From a bacterium (GTDB taxonomy: Bacteria; Verrucomicrobiota; Verrucomicrobiae; Limisphaerales; J093), in the NCBI GenBank assembly GCA_021839785.1, contig JAKCAB010000242.1, forward strand, positions 1-11,118: 11,118 nucleotides of DNA, written 5' to 3'. The notes under the pieces were generated by a model, which was given only the letters and a program-made list of their open reading frames with translations, was not told the origin of the DNA and did no database searches. How positions within the stretch are numbered: position 1 is the stretch's first letter; every line of letters begins with the position of its first letter. A program made the position numbers and the translations under genes. Of this stretch, positions 6,931-11,118 are shown piece by piece.

Positions 6931-6943
6931 AAGCATGATGCTT
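6931..6943. promoter_or_regulatory. 13-bp palindrome in the divergent intergenic region
   Basis: AAGCAT-G-ATGCTT is a perfect inverted repeat about 27 bases upstream of the LamG start codon. It would lie in the 5' leader if the promoter proposed at 6974-7001 is used. It could be an operator or a small leader hairpin. Chance is possible at this length. Confidence 0.35.
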
Positions 6944-6973
6944 CTAATTGCGGTTAGTTGGGCAACGACTTCG

Positions 6974-7001
6974 ATTCTGGCCGCCGGCGGGCGCGGAACA
7001 A
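6974..7001 (-). promoter_or_regulatory. Candidate activator-dependent promoter for the LamG-pseudopilin unit
   Basis: On the minus strand TTGTTC (6996-7001) and CAGAAT (6974-6979) are separated by 16 bases. Both hexamers are weak matches to the housekeeping consensus (3/6 and 4/6), as is usual for promoters that need an activator. The -35 element touches the proximal copy of the direct repeat at 7002-7014. The predicted start near 6966 would give a leader of about 60 bases. Confidence 0.35.
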
Positions 7002-7035
7002 GGGCCGTTTTGCGAAGATCATGGGCCGTTTTGCG
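7002..7035. promoter_or_regulatory. Direct repeat with 21-bp period, candidate XylR/AraC-type operator
   Basis: The 13-mer GGGCCGTTTTGCG occurs exactly twice, at 7002-7014 and 7023-7035, so the copies are 21 bp apart, two helical turns. With one mismatch allowed the match extends to 16 bases (6999-7014 and 7020-7035). Tandem half-sites about 21 bp apart are the classic arrangement for AraC and XylR proteins, whose two helix-turn-helix motifs each contact one major groove. The neighbouring gene encodes such a regulator. The same repeats lie about 110-140 bases upstream of the regulator's own start, so autoregulation is also possible. Confidence 0.5.
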
Positions 7036-7143
7036 GCGCTGCGCGCTTGCCGCCTCGCGGTTCCGCCGTCAACCTTCCGGACAATTGGCACAGCGGGCAC
7101 GGGCACCTGGCCGGCCTGGGCCCTGCCGGAGCCACCGCAAGTC

Positions 7144-8352
7144 ATGAGCATTCAACGGAAACGTCGCGTTGTGCTCGCGTTCCCGATCAGCCTGGCGTTC
7201 ATCGAGCGCGAACTGCAGGGAATCGTCGAATACGCGCGCCGGACCGGCGGCTGGAGCCTGACCCGCGTCCCGGAGATTCACAGCACGTCCTTGGGCTGGC
7301 TGCGGCACTGGCACGGCGACGGCGCCATCGTGCTCATCACCACCGCCGAGGATGCCCAAATCGCCCGCGAACTGCCCTTCCCCGTCGTCAATCTGGCCGG
7401 CCACCTCGCCCATCCCGGAGTGCCCACGGTAATGGCGGACCACAAGGCCATCGGCCGCGTTGCCGCCGAGCACCTGCTCGACCGGCGTTTCCGGCACTTC
7501 GGCTACTACGGCACGCGCGGAAAATGGTACAGCCATCAACGTCGCGACGGGTTCGTCGAAACGGCGCGCCTGGCCGGGGCCTCCTGCGCCGTGCTTCAGG
7601 CCGCGAACCTTCCCGGCACGCGCAGCCGCTGGACCGATCAGCAGGCCGAACTGGAGCGCTGGCTGCGGGGCCTGCCGACACCGGTCGGCATCCTGGCCAG
7701 CAACGACCCGCGCGCGGGCATGGTGCTGGACGCCTGCCTGGCCATCGGTCGGCGCGTGCCCGACGAGGTGGCCGTCGTCGGCGTGGACAACGACCCGGTG
7801 GCCTGCGAGTACTGCGCGGTGCCGCTTTCGAGCGTCGCCCGCCAGGACCGCGAGGTGGGCGAACGCGCCGCGGCCTTGCTGGACGAGTTGATGCGAGGTG
7901 GACGTGTCCCCGCAAAACCGATCTTGTTGCCGCCCGCCGGGGTCGTCCTGCGCGCCTCCACGGACACGCTGGCGATCGACGACGCCTACGTGGCCGCCGC
8001 GCAACGTTACATTCTATCCCACCTTTCCAAGCCTTTCGGCGTGGAGCACGTCCTCGAAGCGGGAAAGATTTCCCGGCGGCGACTCGAACAACGTTTTCGC
8101 CAATGCCTCGGCAAAACGCCTTATGCCTTCATCAGCGAGCAGCGGGTCGAACAAGCCCGGCGGCTGCTGGAACAACCCGCCCCGCTCCGCCTCACCCAGA
8201 TCGCCGCGGCCTGCGGTTTCACGGACTTGCGCCGGTTCCGGCTCGTGTTTCGGCGCCTCACCGGCACCACCCCCGCGCAGTACCGGCGCGGTTTGCTGCA
8301 AGCTCGCCGATCCGGCGCCGCCCCGGCTGCTTGCCGCCCCTCCGAGCCCTGA
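7144..8352 (+). CDS. XylR-type transcriptional regulator (periplasmic-binding-like sensor plus AraC HTH)
   Basis: The ATG at 7144 gives 402 residues, close to E. coli XylR (392). The frame stays open upstream to 6958, but that part reads as Arg/Ala-rich non-coding sequence and contains the operator repeats, so I place the start at MSIQRKRR. A GGAG lies 12 bases upstream, a little far. Residues 8 to about 280 form the LacI/XylR-like ligand domain, with VVLAFPIS, FGYYGTRGKWYSHQRRDGF, ILASNDPRAGMVLDAC and VPDEVAVVGVDND. About 290-385 is the AraC DNA-binding domain with two helix-turn-helix units: FGVEHVLEAGKISRRRLEQ, and LTQIAAACGFTDLRRFRLVF followed by TGTTPAQYRR. It should act in the cytoplasm as a dimer that binds a small ligand, most likely a sugar. 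The divergent LamG-pseudopilin genes are the obvious target. Confidence 0.9.
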   Translation: MSIQRKRRVVLAFPISLAFIERELQGIVEYARRTGGWSLTRVPEIHSTSLGWLRHWHGDGAIVLITTAEDAQIARELPFPVVNLAGHLAHPGVPTVMADHKAIGRVAAEHLLDRRFRHFGYYGTRGKWYSHQRRDGFVETARLAGASCAVLQAANLPGTRSRWTDQQAELERWLRGLPTPVGILASNDPRAGMVLDACLAIGRRVPDEVAVVGVDNDPVACEYCAVPLSSVARQDREVGERAAALLDELMRGGRVPAKPILLPPAGVVLRASTDTLAIDDAYVAAAQRYILSHLSKPFGVEHVLEAGKISRRRLEQRFRQCLGKTPYAFISEQRVEQARRLLEQPAPLRLTQIAAACGFTDLRRFRLVFRRLTGTTPAQYRRGLLQARRSGAAPAACRPSEP

Positions 8353-8367
8353 AGTTGCGAGGGTCGC

Positions 8368-8410
8368 TGGCCGGCCGGAGCGCGGGTGTCCAACCCGCCG
8401 CGCCCGGCCA
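8368..8410 (+). terminator. GC-rich imperfect hairpin after the regulator gene
   Basis: Starting 16 bases after the stop codon, TGGCCGG pairs with CCGGCCA (8404-8410) and the inner GCGGGT (8382-8387) with ACCCGC (8393-8398), with unpaired bases between the two helices. There is no clear T-run, so a factor-independent terminator is only one possibility. Confidence 0.3.
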
Positions 8411-8481
8411 AACCTTGGCGCCGCGATGGGCTGAGCTTTGGGCGAACCTAATACTGAATTGCCTTCAAAACGACACGAATT

Positions 8482-8543
8482 CCCCCTCATCCGTCCTCCG
8501 AACACCTTCTCCCCCAGTGGGGGAGAAGGCCGGGATGAGGGGG
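8482..8543. repeat. Nested palindrome, probable dispersed intergenic repeat
   Basis: The outer arms CCCCCTCATCC (8482-8492) and GGATGAGGGGG (8533-8543) are perfect complements. Inside them CCTTCTCCCCC (8505-8515) and GGGGGAGAAGG (8519-8529) form a second perfect 11-bp stem with a three-base AGT loop. Sequences of this kind, pyrimidine-rich arms around CTCCCCC-GGGGGAG, recur as intergenic repeats in many unrelated bacterial genomes. It could fold as a cruciform or RNA hairpin and may end or stabilise transcripts. Only one copy lies in this window. Confidence 0.65.
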
Positions 8544-8727
8544 CCGTTCAGGGCCTATTGAACACCCTTTGGTATAAGTCCGGGGACCTTTTCCGTGAAC
8601 CTTTCCGTCGGCAAAATACCCCGGCTGCGACCGAGACGGTCGCGCGCCAGAAATGGAACTGCGCCCGCCGCGCAAAGTCGCTAAAATGTCAGTTGGCAAA
8701 CCGGGCGAGCTTTCCTACGTTTTCGAC

Positions 8728-10209
8728 ATGTCTAGTAACCGCCGCAGTTTTCTCAGGACGGCCGGCCTGCTCGCCGCCGCCAGCAGTGGAATGCCCGCCG
8801 TGGTGCGCGGCGCCGACGCCGCCCGCCAGGCCAGCGACGCCGTGCCCCGCCACATCATCCATCTCGTCTACGACGGCACCAGCAGTGGCACGCTGACCAT
8901 CGCCGATTATTTTTCCCACCGGGCTCGCGGACGCGGACTGCGGTGGTTCGAGCTGTACCAAAATCCGGCTGCCCAGACCGCCTTCGTGAACATGCGCTCG
9001 CTGAACTCCGTGGTCACGGATTCGGCCGCGGCGTCTTCGAGCTGGGGCAGCGGCTCGCGCGTCAAGAACGGGATGCTCAACACGCTCCCCGATGGCCGCA
9101 AGCTGCGTCCCCTTTACGCGTTGTTCGACGAAGCTGGCTGGAAGCGCGGCCTGGTAACCACCACTGAAATCACGCACGCCACGCCCGCCGGTTTCGCCAC
9201 CAACGCCCAGCGCGATGAAGCCCAGTCCATCGCCGCCCAGTACCTCCAGCACAAGGTGGAGGTGCTGCTCGGCGGCGGGCGGAAGTTTTTCGATCCGGCC
9301 CAGCGCAAGGACAAACGCAATCTCCCAGCGGATTACCGCGCCGCGGGTTACACCGTGATGAACCAGGCGGCGGAACTGGACGCCGCCCCGCTCGATCGTC
9401 CCTGGCTGGGGACGTTCAGCTCCAGCCACCTGCCGTACACGATCGACCACCTGGCCAGCGCCAAGTTGCAGAAAGAAGTGCCGACGCTTGCCGCGATGAC
9501 GCGCCAGGCCTTGAAAAAGCTGTCGCGCGAAGACCGGTTCATCCTCCAAGTCGAGGGCGGCCGGGTGGACCACGCCGCCCACGCCAACGACATTGCCGCC
9601 GCGGTGCGCGATTCGGTGGCCTTCGATGAAGCGCTCGAGGTTTGCCTCGAATTCCAGCGCCGCGAGCCGGACACGTTGCTGGTCATCACCACCGACCACG
9701 GCACCGCCAACCCCGGCTTGAACGGCACGGGCAGTTCTTACAGCAAGACCAATCCCCTGCTCGCCGACCTGCCCAAGGCCAAGGCGTCCTTCGAAGAAAT
9801 GGCCACGCGGCTCGGCAAACAGCCCACCCCCGGCAAGCTGCAAAGCGTCATCCACGAAGGCACCGGCTACAAAGTGCCGGACGCGAAGGCGGTCTTCCTC
9901 GCGAGCTTCTTCGCCAAGAAGGGCCTCGCCTTGTACGACACCATGAACTCGGTCACCTGCCAGATGGGCCAGCTCATGGGCAATTACTACGGCGTGGGCT
10001 GGACCAGCGGCGCGCACACGGCCGACTTTGTGCCGCTCCTGGCGCTCGGGCCGGGCGCCGCGCGCTTCCGCGGTTTCCTGCAAAACACCGAGGTTTTCCG
10101 CCATTACCTCGCGCTGGCGAACATCGATTACCGCAACCCGGAGGTGCCGCTCATGGCCGAGTGCGGCCCGTCCGCCAGCGAAGTCGAACTGGCTGAATTT
10201 TACGTCTGA
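8728..10209 (+). CDS. Alkaline phosphatase, PhoA family, Tat-exported
   Basis: From the ATG at 8728 the 493-residue protein opens with a twin-arginine signal, MSSNRRSFLR then a hydrophobic stretch ending VVRGA, so it should be exported folded. I chose this start because upstream ATGs (8653, 8686) would put about 14-25 extra residues before the Tat motif; no start has a good Shine-Dalgarno. Active-site elements appear in family order: Asp49 in YDG (metal), the nucleophile Ser99 in TDSAAA, Thr152 in HATPAGF, probable phosphate-binding Arg162, Glu276, Asp281 and His285 in VEGGRVDHAAH, Asp323-His324 in TTDHGT, and His430 in SGAHTADFVPL. All usual metal ligands are accounted for. Positions equal to E. 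coli Asp153 and Lys328 are both His (150 and 282), the mammalian-type pattern. It hydrolyses phosphate monoesters outside the cytoplasm. The TPR gene follows after 21 bases. Confidence 0.93.
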   Translation: MSSNRRSFLRTAGLLAAASSGMPAVVRGADAARQASDAVPRHIIHLVYDGTSSGTLTIADYFSHRARGRGLRWFELYQNPAAQTAFVNMRSLNSVVTDSAAASSSWGSGSRVKNGMLNTLPDGRKLRPLYALFDEAGWKRGLVTTTEITHATPAGFATNAQRDEAQSIAAQYLQHKVEVLLGGGRKFFDPAQRKDKRNLPADYRAAGYTVMNQAAELDAAPLDRPWLGTFSSSHLPYTIDHLASAKLQKEVPTLAAMTRQALKKLSREDRFILQVEGGRVDHAAHANDIAAAVRDSVAFDEALEVCLEFQRREPDTLLVITTDHGTANPGLNGTGSSYSKTNPLLADLPKAKASFEEMATRLGKQPTPGKLQSVIHEGTGYKVPDAKAVFLASFFAKKGLALYDTMNSVTCQMGQLMGNYYGVGWTSGAHTADFVPLLALGPGAARFRGFLQNTEVFRHYLALANIDYRNPEVPLMAECGPSASEVELAEFYV

Positions 10210-10230
10210 GCGGGCAGGCGGCGCTTCGAG

Positions 10231-10989
10231 ATGCTCGCGCTCCTGTTCGATCTGTTCTCGCTGCGCAGTCCGCTGCTGCTGCTCTTCGGCCTGTTTGCGT
10301 TGTGGATGTTGGTGGACGCGATCCGGCGGGGCGAATGGCTCTGGGCGGTGTTCATCTTCCTCTTCGCCCCGCTGAACGCGCCGCTCTATTTCTTCCTCGT
10401 CTATCGCGCCCAAGCCGGGCCGATGCGCGGCTTCGAGCTGCCCGGCGCCCAAACCCGCGCCCGCATCAAGGAACTCCAGGACCGCATCCACCACCTCGAC
10501 AACGCCCGCGACCACGCCGACCTGGGCGACGTGTATTTCCAGCAAGGCAAGCTCGACCGCGCCGAAGCCTGCTATCGCGCCGCCTTGGAACGCGAGCCGG
10601 ACGACCCGGACACCCAGGCGCATTACGGCCAATGCCTGCTCCGGCTCGGCCGCAGCGCCGAAGCGCTGACGCTCCTCGAACGCGTGGCGCAGGCCGACCC
10701 CGACCACGACTTTGGCCACACGCAAATGGCCCTGGCCGAAACCCTCGCCGCGCTGGGCCGGACCGACGACGCCATCGCCGCCTGGCGGCGCGTGCTCGAA
10801 CGTCACACTTACGCCCGCGCCCGCGTGCAACTGGCGGAGCTTTACCTGGCTCGCGGTCAGCGGGACGGCGCCCTCGCCGCCCTTCAGGAAGTGCTCAGCG
10901 ACGACGCGCACGCCCCGGCCTTCCAGCGCCGGCGTGAGAGCGTCTGGGTCAGCAAGGCCCGGTCGCTGCTCCGCCAGGCGGGCGGGTAA
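10231..10989 (+). CDS. Membrane-anchored tetratricopeptide repeat (TPR) protein
   Basis: The 252-residue protein has two N-terminal membrane spans (about 13-31 and 37-58), a short linker, and at least three to four TPR units from about 93 to 223. Examples are ADLGDVYFQQGKLDRAEACYRAALEREP (in part), AHYGQCLLRLGRSAEAL, MALAETLAALGRTDDAIAAW and VQLAELYLARGQRDGALAAL. The two-span start resembles the small phospholipase-D-N-terminal-like membrane modules often fused to TPRs. TPRs bind partner proteins, so it is probably an inner-membrane scaffold; nothing links it mechanistically to the phosphatase beyond a 21-base gap, which suggests co-transcription. The ribosome binding site is weak (GGCGG region). 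It ends at a TAA, yet the same frame continues as a recognisable RNA-binding domain (next entry). Confidence 0.85.
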   Translation: MLALLFDLFSLRSPLLLLFGLFALWMLVDAIRRGEWLWAVFIFLFAPLNAPLYFFLVYRAQAGPMRGFELPGAQTRARIKELQDRIHHLDNARDHADLGDVYFQQGKLDRAEACYRAALEREPDDPDTQAHYGQCLLRLGRSAEALTLLERVAQADPDHDFGHTQMALAETLAALGRTDDAIAAWRRVLERHTYARARVQLAELYLARGQRDGALAALQEVLSDDAHAPAFQRRRESVWVSKARSLLRQAGG

Positions 10990-11118
10990 GGCGGCGCGCT
11001 GCCGGGCGATTTCGTGGGGTGCATCGCCGGCGAAACCGGCCTGCCGCGGGAAGTGGTCGGGTCCATCCAAATCCTGCCGACGATCAGCCTGGTGGAAGTC
11101 GCGGCCGAACACGTGGAG
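10990..11118 (+). CDS. DbpA-type RNA-binding domain, partial, no ordinary start codon
   Basis: Directly after the TPR stop codon the same frame reads GGALPGDFVGCIAGETGL, then PREVVGSIQILPTISLVEVAAEHVE to the window edge. This fits the C-terminal RNA-binding domain of DEAD-box helicases such as DbpA/YxiN and CsdA (consensus style: PxDxVGAIAxExGL, then IGxIxIxxxxSxVEVP). No helicase core precedes it. The only standard start in the visible part is a GTG at 11014, which would cut off the first strand. A CTG at 10999 has AAGG eight bases upstream and would start exactly at the domain. Possibilities are a small stand-alone RNA-binding protein with a rare start, stop-codon read-through from the TPR protein, a decayed fusion, or a sequencing error at the TAA. 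The frame continues past the window. Confidence 0.5.

Larger units (their letters stand above)
8353..8727. other. Non-coding stretch between the regulator and the alkaline phosphatase
   Basis: About 375 bases without a convincing gene. It holds a GC-rich imperfect hairpin just past the regulator stop (8368-8410), a strong nested palindrome (8482-8543), and the presumed promoter region of the phosphatase. The best promoter-like pair I see, TTGGCA at 8694 and TACGTT 17 bases on, is too weak and too close to the start codon to annotate. Confidence 0.6.

Noticed and set aside
6958..7143. Upstream extension of the regulator by 62 residues
   Set aside because: The residues look non-coding, no family member has such an extension, and the stretch contains the operator-like repeats; the ATG at 7144 fits the family length.
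8689..11112. An open frame of about 800 codons on the minus strand across the phosphatase and TPR genes
   Set aside because: It lies antisense to two well-supported genes, has no recognisable domain and a His/Arg/Gly-rich composition typical of frames opposite GC-rich codons.
1..11118. CRISPR array, tRNA, rRNA, integrase or transposase
   Set aside because: No regularly spaced repeats, no cloverleaf or conserved rRNA sequence and no recombinase motif were seen on either strand.

Overview
The window is high-GC bacterial DNA with no rRNA, tRNA or CRISPR array. The gene content points to Verrucomicrobiota, perhaps the Pedosphaera/Limisphaera side, or a related PVC-group bacterium. The main clues are a [14 protein letters not shown] pseudopilin, a large secreted double-LamG protein, a XylR-type regulator (sugar-binding-like domain plus AraC helix-turn-helix), a TIM-barrel sugar phosphate isomerase/epimerase and a Tat-exported alkaline phosphatase. 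This placement rests on gene families only.

Left part (1-3077). The 3' end of a sugar phosphate isomerase/epimerase gene (2-502) is followed by what looks like a wrecked ABC transporter operon. The ATPase gene (656-814) keeps its ribosome binding site and Walker A motif but stops after 52 codons. Multi-membrane-span coding sequence that could be its permease resumes about 1 kb later (about 1878-3077) and carries an in-frame TGA at 2118-2120. Between the two lies roughly 1 kb of phage-like DNA, mostly on the minus strand. It holds the N-terminus of a probable tail tape measure protein, a second phage-like protein whose coding signal jumps between frames, and one small plus-strand membrane protein with a strong ribosome binding site. 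The simplest reading is a decayed insertion-deletion, but a misassembled contig would look the same.

Centre (3133-8352). A divergent locus is the most coherent functional unit. On the minus strand a 975-residue secreted protein with two LamG domains is followed, after a perfect 11-bp-stem hairpin, by a pseudopilin gene. On the plus strand is the XylR-type regulator. The intergenic region holds two copies of a 13-bp direct repeat spaced 21 bp apart. The promoter-proximal copy abuts a weak -35-like hexamer pointing toward the LamG gene, which is the geometry expected of AraC/XylR-type activator sites. A 13-bp palindrome lies closer to the LamG start. I infer that the regulator senses a sugar-like ligand and controls the LamG-pseudopilin pair.

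Right part (8353-11118). A roughly 375-bp non-coding stretch holds a GC-rich hairpin and a strong nested palindrome of the kind seen as a dispersed repeat. A Tat-exported PhoA-family alkaline phosphatase follows, with the two-histidine active-site variant, and then a closely spaced two-membrane-span TPR protein. Directly after the TPR stop codon, in the same frame, the sequence reads as a DbpA-type RNA-binding domain that runs off the window with no ordinary start codon.
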